From Aequorivita sp. H23M31 (lineage in GTDB: Bacteria > Bacteroidota > Bacteroidia > Flavobacteriales > Flavobacteriaceae), in contig NZ_CP034951.1 of NCBI RefSeq assembly GCF_004022485.1, forward strand, positions 682,001-746,000: DNA of 64,000 nucleotides. The letters run 5' to 3'. The notes under the pieces are model-generated. The model made no database searches. It worked only from the letters and a program-made list of their open reading frames with translations, and was not told the DNA's origin. The number at the start of each line of letters is the position of its first letter. Position 1 is the stretch's first letter. Position numbers and translations under genes: made by a program. Shown piece by piece: positions 36,763-45,524 of the stretch.

Positions 36763-37431
36763 TTAGTGACGTTTACGTCCTCGGTTACTGCTACTGGACT
36801 TATGCCCTTTTTTACTGGTATTGGTGGCAAAACGCTTTTTGGTCTTCATTAAATCCGTAGCATCGCTCAAATCCTCGTCGGCATTCATCAAGTTTATTTT
36901 TCCTCCAGAGAGCTCGTGAAGGTGTTTAAAAATAACATCATCCTCTACGGTATCTTTATTCCAGTTTAGGAAACACTTTTTCATATGGTTTGCAATGGTA
37001 AGAATCAAACCATCCTTCTTATCACCATCCTCCCAACTGTTTGCCACGTCTATCATGCGCTTTATATTATTGCCATAAAAGCGATATTTCGGAAAGTTCT
37101 GTGGATACCCTAAAGGATCAGGTCTTCCCGCAAGTTCCTCCTTTGAGGGAATAGGAAATGGAGAGTCCACGTCTAGTTTAAAATCGGATATAATAAAAAG
37201 CTGGTCCCAGAGCATATGTTGAAAATCGGGCACATCGCGCAAATGCGGGTTTAGATTTCCCATAACCGCTATAATACCCTTAACTGTTTTGTTCCGCTCC
37301 TCACGATCTTCCAAGGCCACGGCATAATCTACCATTTTCTGTATATGACGTCCGTACTCGGGAATGTTTAAATGGGGCCGTTCAGTATTGTATTCTAGGT
37401 TATAATTCAATTGTCCTACTTCGTGTGTCAA
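36763..37431 (-). CDS. DUF4290 domain protein
   Basis: 222 aa. Most of the length is the DUF4290 region: LNYNLEYNTERPHLNIPEYG, RHIQKMVDYAVALEDREERN, NLNPHLRDVPDFQHMLWDQL and NHMKKCFLNWNKDTVEDDV. The C-terminal 40 residues are a basic, serine-rich tail (KKGHKSSSSNRGRKRH). It is a Bacteroidota-specific cytosolic family of unknown function. The order DUF493, DUF4290, murA on one strand is typical of flavobacteria and suggests co-transcription. Confidence 0.88.
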   Translation of the reverse strand: MTHEVGQLNYNLEYNTERPHLNIPEYGRHIQKMVDYAVALEDREERNKTVKGIIAVMGNLNPHLRDVPDFQHMLWDQLFIISDFKLDVDSPFPIPSKEELAGRPDPLGYPQNFPKYRFYGNNIKRMIDVANSWEDGDKKDGLILTIANHMKKCFLNWNKDTVEDDVIFKHLHELSGGKINLMNADEDLSDATDLMKTKKRFATNTSKKGHKSSSSNRGRKRH

Positions 37432-37512
37432 AATTTTATAGTTATTGGAGTTGGAGAAGTTATATTAAATAAGGAAGAAGAAAAGTTCCTTAACTGCTGC
37501 AAAATAATAAAA

Positions 37513-37803
37513 TTATAAAGAAATCACGCCCTCGACGCTGGAAACTTCAATATATTTTTTTACAATCTGTTCGGGAGAGTCCATAACCACCATTATAGAA
37601 ACACTCGTATAATTTCCTTTAGCGGAATCCCGTGTATTTATTTCAGCGTTAAGACCATCGAATATAGATTGAATTTCTGCAATCTTTTCAAGTTCTGCCG
37701 GAACAATAAATTTGAAGAGATAAGGAGATGGCCAAGTGGTATCCTCCGCTAACTGTTTTTTGAGTCGTTCATAGAACTCTTTTGTTTTCTCGTCTTGTTC
37801 CAT
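37513..37803 (-). CDS. DUF493 (YbeD-like) family protein
   Basis: 96 aa. The small alpha/beta (ferredoxin-like) domain shows WPSPYLFKFIVPAE, TRDSAKGNYTSVSIMVVMDS and the C-terminal YIEVSSVEGVISL, matching the YbeD/DUF493 family. An allosteric or regulatory role has been proposed for the fold in general but none is proven here. It is the first gene of the minus-strand run DUF493, DUF4290, murA and is preceded by a good -7 element. Confidence 0.85.
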   Translation of the reverse strand: MEQDEKTKEFYERLKKQLAEDTTWPSPYLFKFIVPAELEKIAEIQSIFDGLNAEINTRDSAKGNYTSVSIMVVMDSPEQIVKKYIEVSSVEGVISL

Positions 37804-37826
37804 TAAAAGTTTTGGCTTTGTGGATA

Positions 37827-37834
37827 CAAATATA
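37827..37834 (-). promoter_or_regulatory. Promoter -7 element (TATATTTG on the minus strand)
   Basis: On the minus strand TATATTTG matches TAnnTTTG exactly and lies 23 bases ahead of the DUF493 ATG. It probably drives DUF493, DUF4290 and murA. No clear -33 TTG. Confidence 0.55.
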
Positions 37835-38155
37835 CACTTTCAGCATCGATTTTAATTTACTTACTTTGTATAAATTTCTATTTTGACCATTTTTTTGGAT
37901 ATTTTTAAGGAAGTGTCCTTGGCATATATTCTTTTATTATTAAAAACCGTTTACATTTTTCGATTCAATACTTTTTCTTGTTCTGAAGAAGCGAAAATAT
38001 ATCGCATTTCGGAACGTCCGGCGTAAATGAAACTTCGGAATTCCCTTATAGAGTTATTTTGAATCGATCTATATATAATTTTATTTCCCGTTCCAAGATT
38101 TTGGGATATGATCATTATTTTATTTTTTTGCTTCAAATTCTTAAACAGTTAACTT
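37835..38155. other. AT-rich divergent intergenic region
   Basis: About 320 bases between the DUF493 promoter and the divergent AAA ATPase gene. A 61-codon minus-strand open frame (37951-38136) has no family signature and is not called. Nothing else was recognised. Confidence 0.4.
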
Positions 38156-38701
38156 TTGGATACAAAACGAATCGTAATTACCGGCGGACCGGGTTCCGGG
38201 AAAACATCATTGATTAAGTTTTTGGAGCAAAAGAAGCATTTTGTTCTTCACGAAGTTTCCCGTGAGGTTACTTTGGAAGCTCAAAGACTAGGAATAGACC
38301 AATTGTTTTTGACGAATCCAATTCTTTTTAGTAAAAAACTGTTGGAAGAAAGATTGAAGCAATTTCATGAAGCTGAAAACTTTACCGCACCTATCCTTTT
38401 TTACGATCGTGGAATGCCTGATGTTACGGCCTATATGGATTTTTTAAATATCCATTATCCCGTAAATTTTTCCAATACCTGTGAGAAATATAGATACGAT
38501 AGCATATTCATCCTTCCTCCGTGGGAAAAAATATATGAGCAGGATAATGAACGTTACGAGTCTTTTGAACAGGCTGAAAAGATTTTTCATTTCCTTGGGG
38601 AGAGTTATAAGGGCTATGGTTACAAGGTTCACAATGTACCCTTTGGCACATTGAAGGAAAGAGCCGATTTTATACTCGATTTTCTTAAACATACGCCTTG
38701 A
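38156..38701 (+). CDS. AAA_28-type P-loop NTPase (NadR C-terminal-like)
   Basis: 181 aa with a TTG start. The Walker A motif is ITGGPGSGKTSLIKFLE (8-24). LHEVSREVTLEAQRLG and ILFYDRGMPDVTAYMDFL follow, and the latter carries the DR-G-x-P-D signature of AAA_28 kinases/NTPases. The family resembles nucleoside/nicotinamide riboside kinase folds, but the substrate is not known. The stop overlaps the recQ TTG start (TTGA), so the two are translationally coupled. Confidence 0.8.
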   Translation: MDTKRIVITGGPGSGKTSLIKFLEQKKHFVLHEVSREVTLEAQRLGIDQLFLTNPILFSKKLLEERLKQFHEAENFTAPILFYDRGMPDVTAYMDFLNIHYPVNFSNTCEKYRYDSIFILPPWEKIYEQDNERYESFEQAEKIFHFLGESYKGYGYKVHNVPFGTLKERADFILDFLKHTP

Positions 38702-40596
38702 AACCTATTAGAGACATCCTGCTTGAATATTGGGGATATCCTTCTTTCAAGCCTATGCAGGAAAGAATAATAACCTCCGTTCTGAACGGTAAGGACACCG
38801 TGGCCCTACTTCCCACGGGTGGTGGCAAGTCTCTGTGTTTCCAAGTTCCGGCAATGACTATGGAAGGCATTTGCATCGTAATTTCACCCCTTGTAGCATT
38901 AATGGGAGATCAGGTTAATGCTCTAAAGGAAAGGGGAATTAAGGCTTTAAAAATTACCGGAGGAATTTCCTTTGACGAATTAAATACTAGCTTGGACAAC
39001 GCCCTTTATGGCAATTATAAGTTCCTTTACCTGTCACCTGAAAGGCTGCAGCAGGAAATAGTCCAAAATTACATACGGCAGATGAAAGTCAATCTTATTG
39101 CTGTGGACGAAGCCCACTGCATTTCGCAATGGGGAAATGATTTTAGGCCGGCATATAAAAACATTTCACTATTAAGAAAAATCCATCCCTTGGTGCCCAT
39201 TATTGCACTCACGGCCACGGCAACTTTAGAGGTTTTAGAGGACACCATTGCAGAACTAAACCTGGAACTTCCAGCTATTTTCAAAAACTCTTTTGTTAGA
39301 GAAAATCTCTCCTATCAGGTTTATAAGGCGGAGGACAAATTGTATCGGGCGGAAAAACTTTTGAAAAACAATTCCGGATCGGCCATTGTTTACGTAAGAA
39401 GTAGGAAAAGTTCTGTAGAAGTAAGTGACCAGCTGAATACTTTGGGAATTTCTGCAACACATTATCACGGCGGATTATCGACCAAGGAAAAAGCCGAAAA
39501 ACTGAAATCGTGGCGTGGCGGCCAAGTTTCCACAATGGTGGCAACAAATGCCTTTGGAATGGGCATAGACCATCCCAATGTACGGTTTGTAGTCCATCTG
39601 CAAATACCAGAAAGCACGGAAAGCTATTTTCAAGAGTCGGGGCGCGCAGGTCGTGACGGTGAGTATGCCACCGCAGTTTTACTATTCAATGAATATGATA
39701 AAATATATGTAAAGAAGCAGTTTATAGAATCCTTACCAAACACCAATGATCTTAAAAAGATATACCGTCATCTCAACAATTATTTTCAAATACCTTATGG
39801 TGAAGGGGAATTCACCAAGCACAATTTTAGCTTTTCTGAATTCTGTAGGATGTATGGCCTTAATTCTATTTTAGCCTATAATGCCTTAAACAGTTTTGAC
39901 CGTTTGGGAATTATTCAGTTATCCCAGGAATTTGGGAGAAAATCGACCATGCAATTTCTAGTTTCCTCTGAAAAATTATTATATTATTTTGAAAAAGATA
40001 TGGCAACCTCAATAATTGGAAAGACAATTCTCCGAATATATGGGGGAATATTTGAGATGCCAACCTCGATAAATCTGGATTTGATTGCTTCAAAAACCGG
40101 ACAATCTATTGAAAGGGTTATTTCCGCCCTTAAAAAGATGGAAAGGGATCACGTTTTGGAAATGATGCTCCAGACCACTGATGCACTCCTAACTTTTCTA
40201 TTGCCTCGGGAAGACGATAAAACAATTAACGTAGTGTCACGCGAGGTGGAAGCTTTAAACCGAAAAAAAGTCCTTCAGGTGAATTCCATGTTGCGGTACA
40301 TTGAGAACAATGATATTTGTCGAAGCATACAATTGGTCTCTTATTTCGGTGAAACTACGGCAACCAAATGTGGGATATGCTCAGTATGCATTGGCGGCAC
40401 TTCCAAGTTGTCAAGAAACGAAACCAGAGAAATTGCAAATCATATACTAGCATTATTGGAAGGCCGCGATTTATCATCAAGGGAAATCTCAGAAAGACTT
40501 AATTTTGCCGAAGAGCATACCCTAAAAGTAATTCGATTGTTGATGGATGCCGAAAGAATTGGTATGACTCCTAAGAATCAATTTTATTTAATTTAA
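38698..40596 (+). CDS. recQ: RecQ family ATP-dependent DNA helicase
   Basis: 632 aa with a TTG start overlapping the preceding stop. Superfamily 2 motifs are LLPTGGGKSLCFQVPA (I), VDEAHCISQWGNDFRP (II), ALTATAT (III), GLSTKEKAEKL (IV region), TNAFGMGIDHPNVRFVVH (V) and QESGRAGRDGEYA (VI). The RecQ zinc-binding part is present (TKCGICSVCIGG) and the winged helix follows. No HRDC domain is evident, so it is the short RecQ form found beside a longer one in many Bacteroidota. It unwinds 3'-5' in recombination and repair. fmt follows 5 bases later. Confidence 0.93.
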   Translation: MKPIRDILLEYWGYPSFKPMQERIITSVLNGKDTVALLPTGGGKSLCFQVPAMTMEGICIVISPLVALMGDQVNALKERGIKALKITGGISFDELNTSLDNALYGNYKFLYLSPERLQQEIVQNYIRQMKVNLIAVDEAHCISQWGNDFRPAYKNISLLRKIHPLVPIIALTATATLEVLEDTIAELNLELPAIFKNSFVRENLSYQVYKAEDKLYRAEKLLKNNSGSAIVYVRSRKSSVEVSDQLNTLGISATHYHGGLSTKEKAEKLKSWRGGQVSTMVATNAFGMGIDHPNVRFVVHLQIPESTESYFQESGRAGRDGEYATAVLLFNEYDKIYVKKQFIESLPNTNDLKKIYRHLNNYFQIPYGEGEFTKHNFSFSEFCRMYGLNSILAYNALNSFDRLGIIQLSQEFGRKSTMQFLVSSEKLLYYFEKDMATSIIGKTILRIYGGIFEMPTSINLDLIASKTGQSIERVISALKKMERDHVLEMMLQTTDALLTFLLPREDDKTINVVSREVEALNRKKVLQVNSMLRYIENNDICRSIQLVSYFGETTATKCGICSVCIGGTSKLSRNETREIANHILALLEGRDLSSREISERLNFAEEHTLKVIRLLMDAERIGMTPKNQFYLI

Positions 40597-40601
40597 AAAG
40601 A

Positions 40602-41552
40602 ATGTCCAAAGATTTAAGAATTGTATTTATGGGAACTCCCGACTTTGCCGTGGGAGTACTAGAGAAAATGGTAAATACGGGATCACAAATTGTTGGAGTG
40701 ATCACGGCTCCCGACAAGCCTGCAGGCCGTGGAAGAAAAGTAATGACGTCCGCTGTAAAGGAGTTTGCCCTTTCCCATAACTTAAAAGTCTTACAGCCAA
40801 CCAATTTAAAGGATGGCGCTTTTCTAAAAGAATTGGAGGAATTAGAAGCCAATCTCCAAGTAGTAGTTGCCTTCAGAATGCTTCCAAAGGAAGTATGGCA
40901 AATGCCAAAATATGGAACTTTTAATCTTCACGCTTCACTCCTACCTCAATATAGAGGTGCGGCACCCATAAATTGGGCTATTATTAATGGTGAGGAAAAA
41001 ACTGGGGTTACCACCTTCTTTATCGATGAAAAAATTGATACAGGTGCAATTATAATGAATAAGGAAGTTGCAATCGAAATCCATGAAACTGCCGGAAGCC
41101 TCCATAATAAACTTATGGTAGCGGGAGCGGATTTAGTTGTTGAAACCTTAAAATTGATAGAGAGTGGTTCGGTAGTACCCAAAAAGCAGCCTAGGGATGC
41201 CGATAATAAGGAAGCACCCAAACTCACTCCAGAAAATACTAGAATTGATTGGAATAAGACCGTAGATGAAATAGATTCCTTTATAAGGGGCCTAACTCCC
41301 TATCCAGTAGCTTGGACCATTCTTAAAAATAATGGAGAGGACCTCAAGACTAAAATCTATGCTGCACATTTTACGAAAGAAGATCATAAACTGAAGCCCG
41401 GAATTGTGCAGTCTTCAAAAAAAGAGCTTAAGGTGGCATGTTCAGATGGATATATTTTAATTGATGAAATTCAATTGCCCGGAAAACGCAGAATGGACAT
41501 TTTTTCACTTTTGAACGGTTATTCATTCGGTGAGGATGCGAAACTTGTCTAA
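40602..41552 (+). CDS. fmt: Methionyl-tRNA formyltransferase
   Basis: 316 aa. It formylates initiator Met-tRNA using 10-formyl-THF. The N-terminal domain has RIVFMGTPDFAVGVLEKM and VITAPDKPAGRGRK, with FNLHASLLPQYRGAAPINWA containing the SLLP folate-binding loop. IDEKIDTGAIIM follows, and the C-terminal OB-like domain starts near TRIDWNKTVDEIDSFIRGL. It lies 5 bases after recQ and is probably in the same transcript. Length and motifs are complete. Confidence 0.95.
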   Translation: MSKDLRIVFMGTPDFAVGVLEKMVNTGSQIVGVITAPDKPAGRGRKVMTSAVKEFALSHNLKVLQPTNLKDGAFLKELEELEANLQVVVAFRMLPKEVWQMPKYGTFNLHASLLPQYRGAAPINWAIINGEEKTGVTTFFIDEKIDTGAIIMNKEVAIEIHETAGSLHNKLMVAGADLVVETLKLIESGSVVPKKQPRDADNKEAPKLTPENTRIDWNKTVDEIDSFIRGLTPYPVAWTILKNNGEDLKTKIYAAHFTKEDHKLKPGIVQSSKKELKVACSDGYILIDEIQLPGKRRMDIFSLLNGYSFGEDAKLV

Positions 41553-41656
41553 ACCCTTGTCAGCATTGATTTCGGTAAATTCCGCCCTAACGGAGTTAGG
41601 TTTATTAACAAATGCTCGAAGTTATTAACAAAATCCTCTATTTAATGCGCCGTTTC

Positions 41657-41686
41657 TTGCTTGAACCGATAATCCTTATAAATTTG
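41657..41686 (+). promoter_or_regulatory. Promoter (TTG, 19 bp, TAAATTTG) for the HU gene
   Basis: TTG at 41657-41659 and TAAATTTG at 41679-41686 with 19 bases between fit the Bacteroidota consensus in both boxes and spacing. The ATG follows after about 47 bases. Confidence 0.75.
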
Positions 41687-41733
41687 TAGAGCAATTAATC
41701 GAAGTTTAACCAACAATTTAATTTAGAAGAATT

Positions 41734-42006
41734 ATGAACAAATCAGATTTAATCGATGCAATGGCAGCAGATGCCGGAATTACTAAAGCTGCTGCTAAGA
41801 AAGCACTAGAGTCTTTCTTGGGCAACGTTGAAAAATCCCTAAAGAGTGGAAATAGAGTATCTCTCGTAGGATTTGGATCTTGGTCAGTATCAAAAAGAGC
41901 ATCTCGTGATGGTAGAAACCCACAAACTGGGGAAACCATTAAAATAGCCGCAAAAAATGTGGTTAAATTTAAAGCTGGATCAGAATTACAAAACAGTGTA
42001 AACTAA
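41734..42006 (+). CDS. hup: HU family DNA-binding protein
   Basis: 90 aa. MNKSDLIDAMAADAGITKAA, VSLVGFGSWSVSKRASRDGR and NPQTGETIKIAAKNVVKFKA cover the entire HU/IHF fold, including the beta-arm motif ending in the NPQTG tip. It is a histone-like nucleoid protein bending and compacting DNA as a dimer. It is a single gene between a strong promoter and a strong terminator, as expected for an abundant protein. Confidence 0.95.
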   Translation: MNKSDLIDAMAADAGITKAAAKKALESFLGNVEKSLKSGNRVSLVGFGSWSVSKRASRDGRNPQTGETIKIAAKNVVKFKAGSELQNSVN

Positions 42007-42030
42007 ATATTATCAATATTTTATCACTGT

Positions 42031-42065
42031 AAAAATCCTTCTTTTTCAAGAAGGATTTTTTGTTT
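42031..42065 (+). terminator. Terminator of the HU gene
   Basis: AAAAATCCTTCTT and AAGAAGGATTTTTT form a 13-bp stem around TTTC with a T-rich tail. Confidence 0.9.
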
Positions 42066-42196
42066 TTACAAAATATTTGAGGAAGCGGCCTTTGTTTTTA
42101 GATTTTTATTTCATTAAAAGTAATTTTAATTTCATTTGTATAAATTTTTGGCATTTTAAAATTTAATCCTTAGTTTTAATTTATCAAAAAGAAATT

Positions 42197-42757
42197 ATGA
42201 CCATATTAAACCCTGCAAAAGGACTTTTACTGGTCGCCGAACCCTCTATTATCGGTGATGTATCCTTTAATCGTTCCGTAGTACTATTAGCGGAATACAA
42301 TGAGACGGGCTCAGTGGGTTTTATTCTGAACAAACCCCTCCCCTATAAATTGAAAGATTATGTTCCTGAGATTAATTCTAACCTGCCCGTTTACAATGGT
42401 GGTCCGGTAGAACAGGATAACTTATATTTTATTCACTGTATCCCACATATAATACCAAATAGTATCGAAATTTCAAACGGAATCTATTGGGGCGGGGATT
42501 TCAACGCTATTTTGGATTTACTCAAGGAGAACAAGCTTAAAAAGAACCAAATCCGTTTCTTTCTAGGATATTCAGGTTGGGAAAGCAACCAGTTGGAGCG
42601 CGAACTCGAAATAAATAGCTGGGTAGTAGCACCAAACAACTACAACGACACTATAATTGGTAAAACAGATGTCAATTTCTGGAAAGAAAAGATGATGGAA
42701 TTTGGAGGAGATTATCTCTTATGGTCCAACGCTCCCGAAAATCCCGCACTCAACTAA
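42197..42757 (+). CDS. YqgE/AlgH family protein
   Basis: 186 aa. Family landmarks are NPAKGLLLVAEPSIIGDVSF, NRSVVLLAEYNETGSVGFIL, NKPL, and YNGGPVEQDNLYFIH, followed by IRFFLGYSGWESNQLEREL. YqgE/AlgH is a conserved alpha/beta cytosolic protein of unclear function, linked by genetics to envelope regulation in some proteobacteria. The stop overlaps the stop of the opposite-strand aminotransferase gene by 4 bases. Confidence 0.9.
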   Translation: MTILNPAKGLLLVAEPSIIGDVSFNRSVVLLAEYNETGSVGFILNKPLPYKLKDYVPEINSNLPVYNGGPVEQDNLYFIHCIPHIIPNSIEISNGIYWGGDFNAILDLLKENKLKKNQIRFFLGYSGWESNQLERELEINSWVVAPNNYNDTIIGKTDVNFWKEKMMEFGGDYLLWSNAPENPALN

Positions 42758-43599
42758 TTCATTCCCGCCCGCAAATTTATTTTCGGAAGTAAGATTTTTC
42801 CTAAATCATTGCCATATTCCTTCTTACGATATTTTGTTATTGGTACAATTCCCGAAATAACATTGGTTATATAAATCTCGTCTGCTTTTTGTAATTCAAA
42901 AGGTGATATAGATTCTTCTACCATCACAAATTCTGGCAAGGTATTCATAATCGCAATCAGTTGTTTTCTCATAATCCCATTCAAACAACCGTCGGAAAGA
43001 GGCGGGGTTTTTACCGTATTTCCAGAGACTAAAAACACATTACCATTTAGCGCTTCTACTATTTGTTTGTGTTCATTTAGCAAAAAGCAATTGTCGTACG
43101 CATTCTCTTCAGCATAAATGCTGCCCAGGATGTTTATAAGTCTATTGTTGGATTTTATAGTGGAAAGCAGACCGGAAGAAATAAAATAATCTTTAAACAG
43201 TTCCACTTCACAAGCTGAATCTTTTAAGATATAAAATGGATGATCCAGTTTTTCTAATGAAATGGCGTATTCAATTTCCCGGGAAGCAGGGGTATATTTA
43301 CCTCCCTCTTTTCGCCAAACAAGAATTTTGACTCGAAATGAGCTGTTTTTTTCCACCGAAGTTTCCAATGTCCTGAGAATTTCAGATTCCAAAAATTCCA
43401 TAGTAAAGTTCATAGGAATTTCCATTCTTAGAATCCGCATCGAGGACATCATTCGGAAATAATGATCTTCCCAAAAGAAGATTTTACCATTTAAGGTACG
43501 TATAGTTTCAAATACTGCATCGCCGTAATTTAGACCACGATTGTTTAATGCAAGAGTTAGGGCAGATTCCGGAAATAGATTTCCATTGATATTAACCAT
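42754..43599 (-). CDS. Aminotransferase class IV (aminodeoxychorismate lyase/branched-chain aminotransferase-like)
   Basis: 281 aa, fold type IV PLP enzyme. NNRGLNYGDAVFETIRTLNG is the N-terminal signature and STIKSNNRLINILGSIYA carries the putative PLP lysine. The Glu that binds PLP is in IVEALNGNVFLV, and CLNGIMRKQLI is the G-I/M-R-phosphate loop. Homologues include 4-amino-4-deoxychorismate lyase (PabC), D-amino-acid and branched-chain aminotransferases. Length and start suggest PabC, but without pabAB nearby the substrate is not certain. Confidence 0.75.
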   Translation of the reverse strand: MVNINGNLFPESALTLALNNRGLNYGDAVFETIRTLNGKIFFWEDHYFRMMSSMRILRMEIPMNFTMEFLESEILRTLETSVEKNSSFRVKILVWRKEGGKYTPASREIEYAISLEKLDHPFYILKDSACEVELFKDYFISSGLLSTIKSNNRLINILGSIYAEENAYDNCFLLNEHKQIVEALNGNVFLVSGNTVKTPPLSDGCLNGIMRKQLIAIMNTLPEFVMVEESISPFELQKADEIYITNVISGIVPITKYRKKEYGNDLGKILLPKINLRAGMN

Positions 43600-43653
43600 A
43601 AAAAAACCGTCCTTTAATGGGACGGCGCGAAGTTACCATATTTTAGGGTTATT

Positions 43654-44040
43654 CTAGGTAGAACCGAGAACCTGTTTTAGGTTGGAAATCATATTTTCCC
43701 AAAGCATTTTTCCTTCATCAACCTCATCTTCTTCGGCAAAATCTGTTACGATAAGAGACACGTCTTTTGTAATCTCATCTACCTGAATACGGAGTTCAAA
43801 ATAGGAATCCTTTTCTTCGTCCTCAATCCAGCGGAACTTGATGCGTTCAGGACTTTTTCTACTTAGGAGACGAGCTTTCTCCTCGCTTCCTTCCCAGATG
43901 AATGAAAAATACTCATCTCGTGAATTCACATTATCTGCATACCATTCCGATAGTCCGGAAGGAGTGGAAATGTATTGGTATAATAATGAAGGGGAAACCT
44001 GAATAGGAAATTCCATTTCGTATTTAATCTTTTCTTCCAT
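43654..44040 (-). CDS. START-like/AHSA1-type domain protein
   Basis: 128 aa. EFPIQVSPSLLYQYISTPSG, LSEWYADNV and RIKFRWIEDEEKDSYFEL cover a helix-grip fold with a hydrophobic cavity. An acidic segment (DFAEEDEVDEG) and an amphipathic last helix (MLWENMISNLKQVLGS) follow. It is a Bacteroidota cytosolic family of unknown function (START-like). It is upstream of the aminotransferase gene on the same strand with a 54-base gap. Confidence 0.8.
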   Translation of the reverse strand: MEEKIKYEMEFPIQVSPSLLYQYISTPSGLSEWYADNVNSRDEYFSFIWEGSEEKARLLSRKSPERIKFRWIEDEEKDSYFELRIQVDEITKDVSLIVTDFAEEDEVDEGKMLWENMISNLKQVLGST

Positions 44041-44467
44041 AGTAATCTCTTAGATAGTGCCCAATATATAGATATTAATTTTAACTCCAAATGGAATATT
44101 TCAAATAATTTCAAAATACGGGAAAAACCCTATATTTAAAGAGTTTTTTGCCAATAAATTCCCAACAAAATGCTTGGAATTGGTAAAATGGTAGCTTGAG
44201 AAGATGATTCAAAATAAGTGCCTCATATAATTTACCGGGATATTATGAACTAAAACTATAGTCTCCAATCTCTACATTAAGTCTCGGTGAAAATAGCCTG
44301 AATACGAAGTCCACAGCTGCTGTTCGGAATAATAATGTAGCATCGCCAAGGCAGCGCACTTGGGGATTTTGATTCATATAAAATGGATACTATCCGAAAA
44401 TGATAGAAACATTTATTTATAATTAGTGTTCAATTTCAAATCTGAAGTTATATAGTTGGAGCTAAAC
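44041..44467. other. Intergenic region upstream of the START-like gene
   Basis: A 427-base gap between two minus-strand genes. One 44-codon minus-strand open frame (44243-44377, starting MNQNPQVRCLGDATLLLF) has no recognised family and is not called. No hairpin of terminator quality was noted after trxB. Confidence 0.4.
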
Positions 44468-45427
44468 TTATTCCTCTTCAGTTTCGATGGTGGCAAGATA
44501 ACGCTCGGCATCCAAAGCCGCCATACATCCGGTTCCAGCTGCGGTTACCGCCTGACGATATTCACTATCCTGAACATCTCCGCTAGCAAATACACCAGGT
44601 TTATTGGTTTTTGTGGATTTGCCTTTTGTTATTAAATAACCCGTTTCATCCATATCCAACTGACCTTTAAAAATCTCGGTGTTCGGTTTATGCCCAATCG
44701 CTATAAAGAGTCCGGTAACTTCAATCTCCTTTTTTTCTCCAGTTTGGTTGTTTACCATCCTAATTCCTTCAACAACCTGATCTCCCAAAACCTCATCCAC
44801 CTCGGTGTTGTAATGGACTTCCAAATTTTTGGTATTGTTAACTCGGTGCTGCATGGCTTTTGAGGCTCTCATATAGTCCTTACGCACTAGCATAGTTACC
44901 TTGCTGCATAAATTTGCGAGATAGGTCGCTTCTTCCGCTGCGGTATCTCCTGCCCCTACTATAGCTACTTCCTGATTTTTGTAGAAAAATCCGTCGCAAA
45001 CGGCACAAGCAGAAACTCCGCCACCACGCAGTCTTTGCTCACTCGGCAAACCTAAATATTTCGCTGTAGCTCCTGTTGAGATAATAATTGTTTCGGCTTC
45101 TAGTTTGGTGGTATTGTCAACCGTTACCTTATGGATTCCACCAACCTTATCGCTCAATTCCACTTCGGTAACCATACCGATTCGCACTTGGGTTCCAAAA
45201 CGTTCCGCTTGTTGTTGAAGTTGAACCATCATCGTTGGTCCATCGATTCCCTCCGGATATCCCGGAAAGTTGTCAACTTCCGTAGTTGTTGTCAGTTGGC
45301 CGCCAGGTTCCATTCCAGTATAAAGAACGGGTTTCAGATCCGCACGTGCCGCGTAAATAGCCGCTGTATAGCCCGCAGGACCCGAACCGATAATCAAACA
45401 TTTTATTCTCTCGATTGATTCACTCAT
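44468..45427 (-). CDS. trxB: Thioredoxin-disulfide reductase
   Basis: 319 aa. It reduces thioredoxin with NADPH in the cytosol. FAD binding is in CLIIGSGPAGYTAAIYAARA, the redox pair is in ACAVCDGFFY, NADPH binding is in VAIVGAGDTAAEEATYLA, and the C-terminal FAD motif is GVFASGDVQDSEYRQAVTAA. All family elements are complete and the length is normal. It is likely a single-gene unit with its own promoter just upstream. Confidence 0.95.
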   Translation of the reverse strand: MSESIERIKCLIIGSGPAGYTAAIYAARADLKPVLYTGMEPGGQLTTTTEVDNFPGYPEGIDGPTMMVQLQQQAERFGTQVRIGMVTEVELSDKVGGIHKVTVDNTTKLEAETIIISTGATAKYLGLPSEQRLRGGGVSACAVCDGFFYKNQEVAIVGAGDTAAEEATYLANLCSKVTMLVRKDYMRASKAMQHRVNNTKNLEVHYNTEVDEVLGDQVVEGIRMVNNQTGEKKEIEVTGLFIAIGHKPNTEIFKGQLDMDETGYLITKGKSTKTNKPGVFASGDVQDSEYRQAVTAAGTGCMAALDAERYLATIETEEE

Positions 45428-45456
45428 GATATTCTCTTCAATATTTTTAGAAACGG

Positions 45457-45491
45457 CAAAAATACTAACTTTTAAAGAAATGGGGATTCAA
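45457..45491 (-). promoter_or_regulatory. Promoter of trxB (TATTTTTG on the minus strand)
   Basis: The minus strand carries TATTTTTG (45464-45457), an exact TAnnTTTG, 30 bases before the trxB ATG. A TTG at 45491-45489 gives a 24-base spacer, slightly long. Confidence 0.5.
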
Positions 45492-45524
45492 TTGTTTAGA
45501 AGTATTTTAAGCAGTTATGGGTAT

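Noticed and set aside
37951..38136. 61-codon minus-strand open frame in the gap before the AAA ATPase
   Set aside because: No recognised motif, no good start context and AT-driven composition; too weak to call.
44243..44377. 44-codon minus-strand open frame in the gap after the START-like gene
   Set aside because: No family, no promoter or ribosome-binding evidence; kept only as a note in the intergenic entry.
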